From an uncultured Flavobacteriales bacterium (lineage in GTDB: Bacteria; Bacteroidota; Bacteroidia; Flavobacteriales_D; Parvicellaceae), in assembly GCA_943788755.1 (NCBI GenBank), contig CALSRM010000003.1, positions 744,001-808,000 of the forward strand: 64,000 nucleotides of DNA, in the 5' to 3' direction. Shown piece by piece: positions 31,501 to 41,625 of this stretch. The translations under genes and the position numbers were made by a program. Each line of letters starts with the position of its first letter. Positions within the stretch are counted from its first letter, which is position 1. The notes beneath the pieces are model-generated. The model saw nothing but the letters and a program-made list of their open reading frames with translations. It did not search any database and was not told where the DNA came from.

Positions 31501-32352
31501 ACCCCTATTTTTATCAATGGGACGCTGCTGGCGGGAATGGAACAGCAGCTGCAACCAACAGCACATTATGTGCCGGTACAGCAAGTGTTACCATAACAGA
31601 TGCAGTCGAATGTGTATTAAATAAATCTGTCGTTATTACAGAGCCTGCATTATTATTAGCATCAGCTGGAAGCGATCAAGCCATTTGTGAAGGAGACAAT
31701 GTTGTATTTAATGGAAGTGGCACTGGAGGTACTCCAGGTTATGCATATTTATGGAATTTTGGAGATGGCAATACATCATCACAAGCAACCCCTACCCATA
31801 CATATGGTGCTACTGGAACATATAGTGCAACATTTACAGTTACCGATGCACACGGCTGTAATTCATCTGATGTTTCCTGTAATTACAGTTTATGCGTTAC
31901 CTGTTGTAAATGTTGATGCTACTGTGAATGCTTCCTGCTTTGGTAATTGTGACGGAAGCATTAGTGTTTCAGGAGGAGTTGTTTATCAATGGGATGGTGG
32001 AGCTGGAACCAATGCCACTGCATCAGGACTATGTGCCGGAACTTACACAGTAACAGCAACGGATGCCAACGGATGTTCAGCAACGGCGAGTGCAACAGTA
32101 GCAGAACCAACTGCCTTAACAGTAGTAGCCACAGGAACCAATGCTTCATGCAATGGCGTGTGCGATGGAACAACATCAAGTGTTGCTGCTGGAGGAACAG
32201 CACCTTATACATATGTTTGGGATGGCGGAGCTGGAACCAATGCCACTGCATCAGGACTATGTGCTGGAACTTATACAATAACAGTAATAGATACCGAAGG
32301 ATGTGCCGGAACGTATAGTTACACAGTAACCGAACCAATAGCATTGACTGGC

Positions 32353-33540
32353 TCTATTACTGCTCAAACGAATGTACTTTGTAATGGTGATGCTAACGGA
32401 TCAGTTACTGTTGCAGGAGCTGATGGAACGCCAGGATATCTGTATTCTTTAAATGGTGGAGGGACCACTCAACCATCCGGCACTTTTAATGGTCTTTCAG
32501 CTGGAGCTTTAACTGTTACTGTTGTAGATGACAATGGTTGTACTGAGGATGTTCCTGTTACCATTACCGAACCTGATGCTTTAGATGGCTCTATTACTGC
32601 TCAAACGAACGTATTTTGTAATGGTGATGCTAACGGATCAGTTACTGTTGCAGGAGCTGATGGAGCGCCAGGATATCTGTATTCTTTAAATGGTGGGGCA
32701 ACCACTCAAGCATTTGGCACTTTTAGTGGTCTTTCAGCTGGAGCTTTAACTGTTACCGTTGTTGATGCTAACGGATGTATTTTTCCTGTTCCTGTTACCA
32801 TTACCGAACCTGATGCTTTAGATGGCTCTATTACTGCTCAAACGAACGTATTTTGTAATGGTGATGCTAACGGATCAGTTTCTGTTGAAGGAGATGTTGG
32901 CACCGGAACGCCCCCCTATTTATATTCCACTGATGGTGGTGTGACAACTCAAATGTCAGGAACTTTCTCAGGTCTTTCGGCCGGGGGGTTAACCGTTACT
33001 ATTGTTGATGCTAATGGATGTATTTTTGATGTTCCTGTTATCATTACAGAGCCTGACGCTTTAGGTGGTACTATTACTGCTCAAACAAATGTACTTTGTA
33101 ATGGTGGTGTAAACGGATCAGTTACTGTTGCGGGAGCTGATGGAACGCCGGGATATCTGTATTCTTCAGATGGTGGGGCAACCACTCAAGCGTCTGGCAC
33201 TTTTAATGGTCTTTCTGCTGGAGCTTTAACTGTTACTGTTGTTGATGGTAAAGGTTGTACTGAGGATGTTCCTGTTACCATTACAGAGCCTGACGCTTTA
33301 GGTGGTACTATTACTGCTCAAACGAATGTACTTTGTAATGGTGATGCTAACGGATCAGTTACTGTTGCGGGAGCTGATGGAGCGCCAGGATATCTGTATT
33401 CTTTAGATGGTGGGGCTACAACTCAAGCGTCTGGCACTTTTAATGGTCTTACAGTAGGCTCTTACGCGGTTACTGTTGTTGATGCTAACGGATGTATTTC
33501 TAATGTTCCTGTTACCATTACCGAACCTACTCAAATTACA
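32353..33540 (+). repeat. Five-unit copy of the 79-aa SprB repeat array
   Basis: Units start at 32353, 32590, 32827, 33070 and 33307, with spacings of 237, 237, 243 and 237 bp. They belong to the same repeat family as the 2.4-5.8 kb array. By eye, bases 32548-33083 are identical to 5021-5556 in the giant adhesin (536 bp, offset 27527). The flanking repeats of each gene are otherwise different. Confidence 0.93.
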
Positions 33541-34655
33541 GGTTCAATTACTGCTCAAACTAATGCTAGTTGTGCTGGAGTTTGCGATGGAGAAATAGAA
33601 ATTGCTGCAACAGGCGGAACCGCTCCTTTAGAATACAGCTGGACAAGTGGAAGTAACAGTAATATTGAAAGCAATTTATGTGCAGGCATATATACTTGTA
33701 CCGTAACTGATGCGAATGGTTGTGAAACTTCTGAGCCTATTACTGTTACCGAACCAAATGCTATTGTGCTTGTCACAGACTTTGTGTTAAGCAATTGTGG
33801 GCAATCAGACGGAGAGGTGTCTGTGTCAGTTTCGGGTGGAACAGGAGCTTATACTTACCTATGGGATGATTCAGGAAATTCTACAACAACTGTAGTAACG
33901 GGTCTTTCAGCTGGAACATATGCTGTAACGGTAACGGATGCTAATGGATGCACACAGGAGACATCTTCAACGATTACCGATGGAGTAGCCGGAACCGTAT
34001 CCACTATAGTTGATACTGATATTTCTTGTTTTGGAATATGTGACGGAGGAGCTACTGCAACAATAGTTGGCGGAACAGCTCCATTTACTTATTTATGGAA
34101 TAACGGAGAAACTTCGGCCAATGCATATGCATTATGCGCCGGAACTGCCTCAGTAGATGTAACAGATGCTAATGGATGTGTTGCCGCAACCACAATAAAC
34201 ATTAGCGAGACACCTGCATTGGGTCTAGTAATTACTTCTTATACAGATCCGCTATGTAATGGTGTATGCGATGGAACAGCAGATGTTACAGTTTCAGGAG
34301 GAACGGCTCCATTTACTTACTCCTGGAAAAGTGGAGGAACTACTGCCAATGAAATAGGATTGTGCGCCGGAATCGATACAGTAGCGGTAACAGATGCAAA
34401 TGGATGTATAGCAGTAACAGAGGTAACGCTAGCAGATCCTGCTTTACTAACAACGACTATAGTTTCAACAGATGCACTTTGTAATGGAGAATCAAATGGC
34501 TCGGCAGATTTAACCGCAACAGGAGGAACAGGATTATTTACTTATTTATGGAATGATCCTGCCGGAACTACTTCAGAAGATATTGTAGGACTTGCGGCAG
34601 GAACATATAATGTTACCGTAATAGATGCCAACGGTTGCGAAAGTTCGTCTTCAAC

Positions 34656-36149
34656 AACGATTACCGAGCCAAATGCGATTACCTTTTCAGTTACTGCTTC
34701 TAATCCTACTTCATGTATTTTGTCAGATGGTTATTTATATATAGAAGGTTTACTAAGTGATACTACCTATAATGTGACTTTAACTTTTGATGGAGATGTT
34801 ATTCCTACTCAACCTTTTTCAACAAGTGGGTCAGGCACATTTGGTATAAATGGTTTATCAACATACACGATAACTGATCTTACAATTGAAATAGGGGGTT
34901 GTTCTGTTGTTGACACGAATGTTTATAATTTAACCTCTCCATTTAATGGATTAGCAATTAATTCTGGTTCTGTTATTGTTGATACTGCATCTTGTTTAAA
35001 CAATGATGGTAATATTACTGGTTTTACTGTTTCTGGGGGTACTTCTCCTTACACCTATTTCTACAATGGAGCTTCTTCTGCAATAGATTTATTAAATGCA
35101 CAGCCTGGCACTTATGTATTAACTGTTACTGATGTTAACGATTGTTCAGTTTCATCTGCTGCCTATACAATAGAGTCTACTTATTCAAATATAACAGCTT
35201 CTGTAACTACTACTGATGTTTCATGTAATGGAGATTGTGATGGGTCTGTTGTTGCCTCAGCTACCGGAGGATTGGCACCTTATACTTACCTATGGACAAA
35301 TGGGATGTCAGGAGGTTCTATTACGGGTGTTTGTGGAGGTTCTCATGGTTTGTTTATAACTGATGCCAACGGCTGTGAAAGTAACAATGAGGTTATAATA
35401 AATGAGCCTTTGTCTTTATCAAATACGATTAATACAACAAACCCAGGATGTGGTTTAAGTGATGGTTCAGCTGAGGTTACAGCTACTTCAGGAGGAGTTA
35501 CACCTTACTCATATCAATGGTCAAATGGTTCAATGTTAGCATTAGCAGATAGTGTTTCATCCGGAGTTTACACGGTAACAGTTACAGATGCCAATGGTTG
35601 TACATCTATAGAAACAGTTAGTATAACAAGTAGTACATCTCCTATTCTTACTAGTAATTTGACATCTCCAAGTTGTACAGGAGGTAGTAATGGATCAATT
35701 GACTTAACCATTACTGGAGGAACTGCTCCGATTGTTTTTGATTGGTCTACTGGAGAAAGTACCTCAGACATTTCAAATTTACCTGCAGGTATTTATGATG
35801 TAACTATTATGGATGCATCTGGCTGTGGTATAGTTGAAGTGTTTACACTAAGTGATGCATCACCAATAGATTTATCAGTATTTTCTGTTAGCGAGGCATC
35901 TTGTGGATTTTCTGATGGTTCTATAGAGGTAACAGCTTCAGGCGGTTCAGGTAGTTACAATTATCTTTGGTCTTCAGGCGGTTCAACTGCAGTTGAGAGT
36001 AATTTATCTCCAGGAACTTATACATTGTCGGTTTCTGATGCCAACGGATGTTTGGCAATGGCAAATTATACAGTAAGCAATGAGTCGGGTCCAGTTATAA
36101 CTTTAGATCAGGTAAATGAGCCAACTTGTCAAGGAGGTAGTGGAGAAAT
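34656..36149 (+). repeat. 1.49-kb duplicated block, copy 1 (with 39089-40582)
   Basis: This block matches 39089-40582 at an offset of 4433 bp with only about five base differences seen by eye. Examples are ggctgtgaaa versus ggatgtgaaa, acagctact versus acaactact, and ggtaacagct versus ggtagcagct. It encodes roughly six SprB-like repeats, from EPNAITFSVTASNPTSC to NEPTCQGGSGE. Sequence on both sides diverges sharply. Confidence 0.93.
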
Positions 36150-37160
36150 ATTTGTTTCTGTATCAGGAGGAGTTACACCTTATACTTATTCTTGGAATAA
36201 TGGATCTACAGTTGAAGACTTATTGAATGCAGCAATTGGCGAATATGAATTGATTGTAACTGATTCGAATGGATGTATAGGTGTTGAGTATGCAGAATTA
36301 GAGGGGGTTAATTTAAGTGCGGCTGAAATTTGTATGGTTACTGTCGATACAACAACAGGATCAAATATTGTTGTTTGGAATAAAGAGCAGAATTTAGGGA
36401 TTTCGGAATATGAGATTTACAAAGAGACGAGTTCACTCAATGTTTTTCAATTATTAGGAACTGTTCCATTTGACAGTTTGTCTCAATTTTATGATACAGC
36501 TGCTAATTCCAGTATTCACTCTTATCGATATAAGCTACGTACATTAGATAGTTGTTCGAACGCCTCAGAATTTTTGGCTTATCACAAAACGATACATTTG
36601 GCTTCCAACATAGGGCTTAATAATGTAGTCAATTTAGCTTGGGATGATTATATAGGATTTGATTATTCGACTTTTTATATCACTAGATATCATCCATCCA
36701 CAGGCTGGGAGGTTCTTGATTCGGTAGCTGCAAATGTTCACAGTTATACAGATAATACTTATCCTTCATTGATGGGATTAGAATACGGTATAGAGGTTGT
36801 CCCTAATTCACCATGTTTGGCTGAGAAAGCTCAAGACCATAATACAACCCGATCTAATCGAGCTTCAATAATGGAACCAAATGATGATACGGGAATAGAT
36901 GAAGTTTTAGTCGGACAAATAAGTATTCGACCGAATCCTACCAATGGCATATTTACATTGTGTTTTGATGGAGTTCAGTCCAATAGAAATATTGAAGTGT
37001 TCGATCTTCAAGGAAAATTGCTTTTAAATAAACATGCATCAATGGAGAACAAAACAATTGCTTTTGATATATCAGAATTTGAAACAGGGATGTATTTGAT
37101 AAAAATTTCTTCAAAGAATGAAGTGAAATCAGTTAGATTAATTAAACAATAATAAAAAAA

Positions 37161-40100
37161 ATGAAAAAATATTTTTTTGCATTATCAATTTTATTTGCCA
37201 GTCATGCTATTTTGGCTCAGACAATAGTAATTAATGATTTGGGAGTATCTCCTCCAGATTGTCATGGATTATGCAATGGCTCTCTTAACATATCTGCAAG
37301 TGGAACCTCAGGACCTTATGAATATAGTATAGATGGCGGGAATACTTATCAGGGCCCGAGTACTTTTAGTTCTTTGTGTGCAGGAATCTACTCTATTTGG
37401 GTACACGACCCTGGGTTTGGATTATATGCAGATACAACATTGGAAATTACTGAACCACCTATGCTTACAGCTACTACTGATAATCCTACAGGCCTTTCAT
37501 GTAACGGTGATTGTTTTGCAATAGCAACTGTTGCAGCAGCAGGTGGAACAGGTCCTTATAATTATTCATGGACATCAGGAGGCACGGGCACCTTTGAATC
37601 AAATCTTTGTGCAGGAACCCATACAGCAACAGTTACTGATTCTTATGGCTGCACTGCTTCTGCAGATGTAATAATTACGGAACCATCTGCTTTAACTTTT
37701 AATGTTACTCCCACAGATATAACATGCAATGGTATCGCCGATGGAACACTAACATTTGAAGCATCAGGAGGGACACCTAATTACTTATACTCTATTAACG
37801 AAGGGGCTAGTTTTGAAATAACCGCAACATATAGCGGTTTATCAGCTGGCGTAAGAAGTGTAATAGTTAGTGATGCCAACGGTTGCGAAAGTTCTTCTTC
37901 AACAACGATAAACGAACCTACACTTCTTTCTGGAGCTATTACTAGTCAAACGAATATTCTTTGCCATGGTGATAATGCTGGAACAGTTACTGTTGCGGCA
38001 GATGTTGGCACCGGAAAGAGTCCCTATTTATACTCTTTAGATGGTGGTGCAACCACTCAAGCATCTGGAACTTTTAATGGTCTTTTTGCTGGTTCTTATC
38101 CGGTTACTATTGTTGATGATAATGGATGTACTTCCGATACCTCTGTTACTATAACGGAGTCATCTCCATTAAGTTCACATGCAGGTGCGGATACAACGGT
38201 TTGTGAAGCTACTTCACTTACTTATGGTGGAGAAGCTACTGGGGGTTCGGGAGAGTATTTTTACACTTGGGATAATGGCGTGAGTGATGGAGTAGCATTT
38301 AATGCAACTGTTTCTGCCACCTATGTGTTGACTACTGAAGATAGTTATGGTTGCTTTGCCACAGATACTGTTGTTGTGACAGTACAAGCCCCACCAATAG
38401 CAGACGCTGGTCTAGATCATACGGTTTGCGGGAATAACGTTAATGTGAACTTATCAGGTTCTGTAACCAATGCATCAGGAGGAATGTGGGAAGGAGGTAC
38501 AGGGACATTCTCACCGTCATCAACTGATTTAAATGCAACGTATATTCCATCGGCTAATGATATTTCTTCAGGACTTGTCTTATTAACTTTGACTACAACA
38601 AGCAATGGAGTGTGCTTTGCGTCAGTAGATAGTTCTACGATTACAATAAATCCTGCCCCATCTGTAGCTGCATCAAATAATGATATATCGTGTTTTGGAA
38701 GTTGTGATGGAAACGCAACGGTTTCAGCAACAGGAGGATCAGGTTCATATACATATTCATGGTCATCAGGAGGTACAGCCAGTTTTGAAACAGGTTTGTG
38801 TGCAGGAACATATACAATTGCTGTATCAGATGCAAATGGCTGTTCTATAACTGACTCGGTTATTGTTACTGAACCTGCTCAAATTATGGGTTCAATTACC
38901 TCTCAAACCAATGCTAGTTGCACGGGAGTTTGCGATGGAGAAATAGAAATTGCTATTACAGGAGGAACTGCTCCTTATCAATATAGTTGGACAAATGGAA
39001 GCACTACTAATACTGCAAGTAATTTATGTGCAGGCATATATACTTGTACAGTAACGGATGCTGATGGTTGTCAGGAATCTGAACCCTTAACGATTACCGA
39101 GCCAAATGCGATTACCTTTTCAGTTACTGCTTCTAATCCTACTTCATGTATTTTGTCAGATGGTTATTTATATATAGAAGGTTTACTAAGTGATACTACC
39201 TATAATGTGACTTTAACTTTTGATGGAGATGTTATTCCTACTCAACCTTTTTCAACAAGTGGGTCAGGCACATTTGGTATAAATGGTTTATCAACATACA
39301 CGATAACTGATCTTACAATTGAAATAGGGGGTTGTTCTGTTGTTGACACGAATGTTTATAATTTAACCTCTCCATTTAATGGATTAGCAATTAATTCTGG
39401 TTCTGTTATTGTTGATACTGCATCTTGTTTAAACAATGATGGTAATATTACTGGTTTTACTGTTTCTGGGGGTACTTCTCCTTACACCTATTTCTACAAT
39501 GGAGCTTCTTCTGCAATAGATTTATTAAATGCACAGCCTGGCACTTATGTATTAACTGTTACTGATGTTAACGATTGTTCAGTTTCATCTGCTGCCTATA
39601 CAATAGAGTCTACTTATTCAAATATAACAGCTTCTGTAACTACTACTGATGTTTCATGTAATGGAGATTGTGATGGGTCTGTTGTTGCCTCAGCTACCGG
39701 AGGATTGGCACCTTATACTTACCTATGGACAAATGGGATGTCAGGAGGTTCTATTACGGGTGTTTGTGGAGGTTCTCATGGTTTGTTTATAACTGATGCC
39801 AACGGATGTGAAAGTAACAATGAGGTTATAATAAATGAACCTTTGTCTTTATCAAATACGATTAATACAACAAACCCAGGATGTGGTTTAAGTGATGGTT
39901 CAGCTGAGGTTACAACTACTTCAGGAGGAGTTACACCTTACTCATATCAATGGTCAAATGGTTCAATGTTAGCATTAGCAGATAGTGTTTCATCCGGAGT
40001 TTACACGGTAACAGTTACAGATGCCAATGGTTGTACATCTATAGAAACAGTTAGTATAACAAGTAGTACATCTCCTATTCTTACTAGTAATTTGACATCT

Positions 40101-41579
40101 CCAAGTTGTACAGGAGGTAGTAATGGATCAATTGACTTAACCATTACTGGAGGAACTGCTCCGATTGTTTTTGATTGGTCTACTGGAGAAAGTACCTCAG
40201 ACATTTCAAATTTACCTGCAGGTATTTATGATGTAACTATTATGGATGCATCTGGCTGTGGTATAGTTGAAGTGTTTACACTAAGTGATGCATCACCAAT
40301 AGATTTATCAGTATTTTCTGTTAGCGAGGCATCTTGTGGATTTTCTGATGGTTCTATAGAGGTAGCAGCTTCAGGCGGTTCAGGTAGTTACAATTATCTT
40401 TGGTCTTCAGGCGGTTCAACTGCGGTTGAGAGTAATTTATCTCCAGGAACTTATACATTGTCGGTTTCTGATGCCAACGGATGTTTGGCAATGGCAAATT
40501 ATACAGTAAGCAATGAGTCGGGTCCAGTTATAACTTTAGATCAGGTAAATGAGCCAACTTGTCAAGGAGGTAGTGGAGAAATACTTGTTTCGGTATCAGG
40601 AGGGGTTACACCATACACATATTCTTGGAGTACCGGAGCAAACAGCAAAGACTTATTTAATGCTCCAGTAGGAAGTTACGAATTGATCGTGACAGATTCA
40701 AATGGATGTCAAGGAGTTGAATACGCGGAGTTATTCGGTGTAAATCTAAATGCTGCTGAAATTTGCATGGTGACGGTTGATACAACTACTGGATCTAACA
40801 TAGTAGTTTGGAATAAAGAACTTAATTTAGGAATTTCTGAGTATGAGATATATAAGGAAACAAGTTCACTTAATGTATTTCAGCTACTGGGAACTGTCCC
40901 TTTCGACAGTTTATCGCAGTTTATTGATACCGCTGCTAATTCCAGTATTCATTCATACAGATATAAGCTACGTACATTAGATAGTTGCAACAATGCATCT
41001 GAATTTTTAGCTTATCACAAAACAATACATTTAGTATCAAATATAGGGCTTAATAGTGTTGTGAATCTTATTTGGGATGATTACATAGGGTTTGAATATT
41101 TAACATTTTACATAAACAGATACCATCCAACTACAGGCTGGGAGGTTCTTGATTCGGTAGCAGCCAATGTTCATAGTTATACCGATAATTCATATCCTTC
41201 ATTAGCTGGATTAGAATATGATATTGAGGTTATTCCAGTTATGCCATGTGTAGCCGAGAAAGCTCAAGACCATAATACGACACGTTCTAATAGGCATACT
41301 ATTGCCCCTCCAGGGCCCCCAAGCCCAAGCTTAATAGATGAGTCAACTCTACTAAATGCCAGAATTCAACCAAACCCAAGTAATGGATTCTTTTCGATAA
41401 TTGTTGAAGCCTCAAATTGGACCTATTCAATAGTAGATATGAACGGAAAACTAATAATGAATGAAGCTGTAGCTGCTAATAATGCAGAAGTGCACATTGA
41501 AGCACTAGAAGCAGGTATTTATATACTACAAATTTCAGTAGAAGGTCATTCTGTTCGCAAGAAAATTGTGAAACAGTAA
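37161..41579 (+). CDS. SprB-repeat surface protein with Fn3-like module, T9SS type A cargo
   Basis: The product is 1472 aa with a signal peptide (MKKYFFALSILFASHAILAQ). SprB repeats start at once (PPDCHGLCNGSLNISASG). Two Ig/PKD-like segments follow (AGADTTVCEATSLTYGG and AGLDHTVCGNNVNVNLSG, around 38180-38640), then more SprB repeats. These include a 1.49-kb block almost identical to the preceding gene. The Fn3-like module runs from AEICMVTVDTTTGSNIVVWN to CVAEKAQDHNTTRSNR, followed by HTIAPP and a type A sorting domain (ARIQPNPSNGFFSIIVEASN, AGIYILQISVEGHSVRKKIV). One 79-aa-family repeat (TVAADVGTGKSPYLYSLDGG) also appears, linking it to the giant adhesin. It lies 8 bp after the preceding gene, so translation is probably coupled. 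Surface adhesion is inferred from the family. Confidence 0.9.
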   Translation: MKKYFFALSILFASHAILAQTIVINDLGVSPPDCHGLCNGSLNISASGTSGPYEYSIDGGNTYQGPSTFSSLCAGIYSIWVHDPGFGLYADTTLEITEPPMLTATTDNPTGLSCNGDCFAIATVAAAGGTGPYNYSWTSGGTGTFESNLCAGTHTATVTDSYGCTASADVIITEPSALTFNVTPTDITCNGIADGTLTFEASGGTPNYLYSINEGASFEITATYSGLSAGVRSVIVSDANGCESSSSTTINEPTLLSGAITSQTNILCHGDNAGTVTVAADVGTGKSPYLYSLDGGATTQASGTFNGLFAGSYPVTIVDDNGCTSDTSVTITESSPLSSHAGADTTVCEATSLTYGGEATGGSGEYFYTWDNGVSDGVAFNATVSATYVLTTEDSYGCFATDTVVVTVQAPPIADAGLDHTVCGNNVNVNLSGSVTNASGGMWEGGTGTFSPSSTDLNATYIPSANDISSGLVLLTLTTTSNGVCFASVDSSTITINPAPSVAASNNDISCFGSCDGNATVSATGGSGSYTYSWSSGGTASFETGLCAGTYTIAVSDANGCSITDSVIVTEPAQIMGSITSQTNASCTGVCDGEIEIAITGGTAPYQYSWTNGSTTNTASNLCAGIYTCTVTDADGCQESEPLTITEPNAITFSVTASNPTSCILSDGYLYIEGLLSDTTYNVTLTFDGDVIPTQPFSTSGSGTFGINGLSTYTITDLTIEIGGCSVVDTNVYNLTSPFNGLAINSGSVIVDTASCLNNDGNITGFTVSGGTSPYTYFYNGASSAIDLLNAQPGTYVLTVTDVNDCSVSSAAYTIESTYSNITASVTTTDVSCNGDCDGSVVASATGGLAPYTYLWTNGMSGGSITGVCGGSHGLFITDANGCESNNEVIINEPLSLSNTINTTNPGCGLSDGSAEVTTTSGGVTPYSYQWSNGSMLALADSVSSGVYTVTVTDANGCTSIETVSITSSTSPILTSNLTSPSCTGGSNGSIDLTITGGTAPIVFDWSTGESTSDISNLPAGIYDVTIMDASGCGIVEVFTLSDASPIDLSVFSVSEASCGFSDGSIEVAASGGSGSYNYLWSSGGSTAVESNLSPGTYTLSVSDANGCLAMANYTVSNESGPVITLDQVNEPTCQGGSGEILVSVSGGVTPYTYSWSTGANSKDLFNAPVGSYELIVTDSNGCQGVEYAELFGVNLNAAEICMVTVDTTTGSNIVVWNKELNLGISEYEIYKETSSLNVFQLLGTVPFDSLSQFIDTAANSSIHSYRYKLRTLDSCNNASEFLAYHKTIHLVSNIGLNSVVNLIWDDYIGFEYLTFYINRYHPTTGWEVLDSVAANVHSYTDNSYPSLAGLEYDIEVIPVMPCVAEKAQDHNTTRSNRHTIAPPGPPSPSLIDESTLLNARIQPNPSNGFFSIIVEASNWTYSIVDMNGKLIMNEAVAANNAEVHIEALEAGIYILQISVEGHSVRKKIVKQ
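39089..40582 (+). repeat. 1.49-kb duplicated block, copy 2 (with 34656-36149)
   Basis: This is the partner of the block in the upstream gene, with about five base differences over 1494 bp. Upstream the sequence is ESEPLTITEPN here versus SSSSTTITEPN in copy 1. Downstream, from about 40583, the SprB repeat continues with many silent differences, so the boundary of near-identity is sharp. Confidence 0.93.
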
Positions 41580-41625
41580 GATTTTTTATTGCATCAATTA
41601 ACAGTTACATTAAAAAAATCCTATT

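Larger units (their letters stand above)
30705..37152 (+). pseudogene. SprB-repeat surface protein, T9SS type A cargo, split by a +1 frameshift
   Basis: Two overlapping frames make one gene. The first (30705-31916, 403 codons) has the signal peptide (MKNILSTAIISFISVVQGFS), SprB repeats and a PKD domain (WNFGDGNTSSQ), then runs into a stop. The second is meaningful from about 31879 to 37152, continuing VITVYALPVVNVDATVNASC into SprB repeats, the Fn3-like module, AEKAQDHNTTRSNR and a type A sorting domain. Neither half is complete alone. The four bases at 31875-31878 (TCCT) should be three; removing one base gives DVSVITVYALPVVN and a 2148-aa protein. No homopolymer or classical slippery site is present. 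It is either a real inactivating insertion or a sequence error. The gene lies 25 bp after its upstream neighbour and 8 bp before the next. Confidence 0.85.

Noticed and set aside
31870-31890. Programmed ribosomal frameshifting at 31875
   Set aside because: No X-XXY-YYZ heptamer, prfB-like CTT-TGA or downstream pseudoknot was seen; mutation or sequence error is simpler.
35568-40204. Two identical 67-codon minus-strand ORFs (35568-35771 and 40001-40204)
   Set aside because: They are identical only because they lie in the duplicated 1.49-kb block; they are shadows of SprB repeats.
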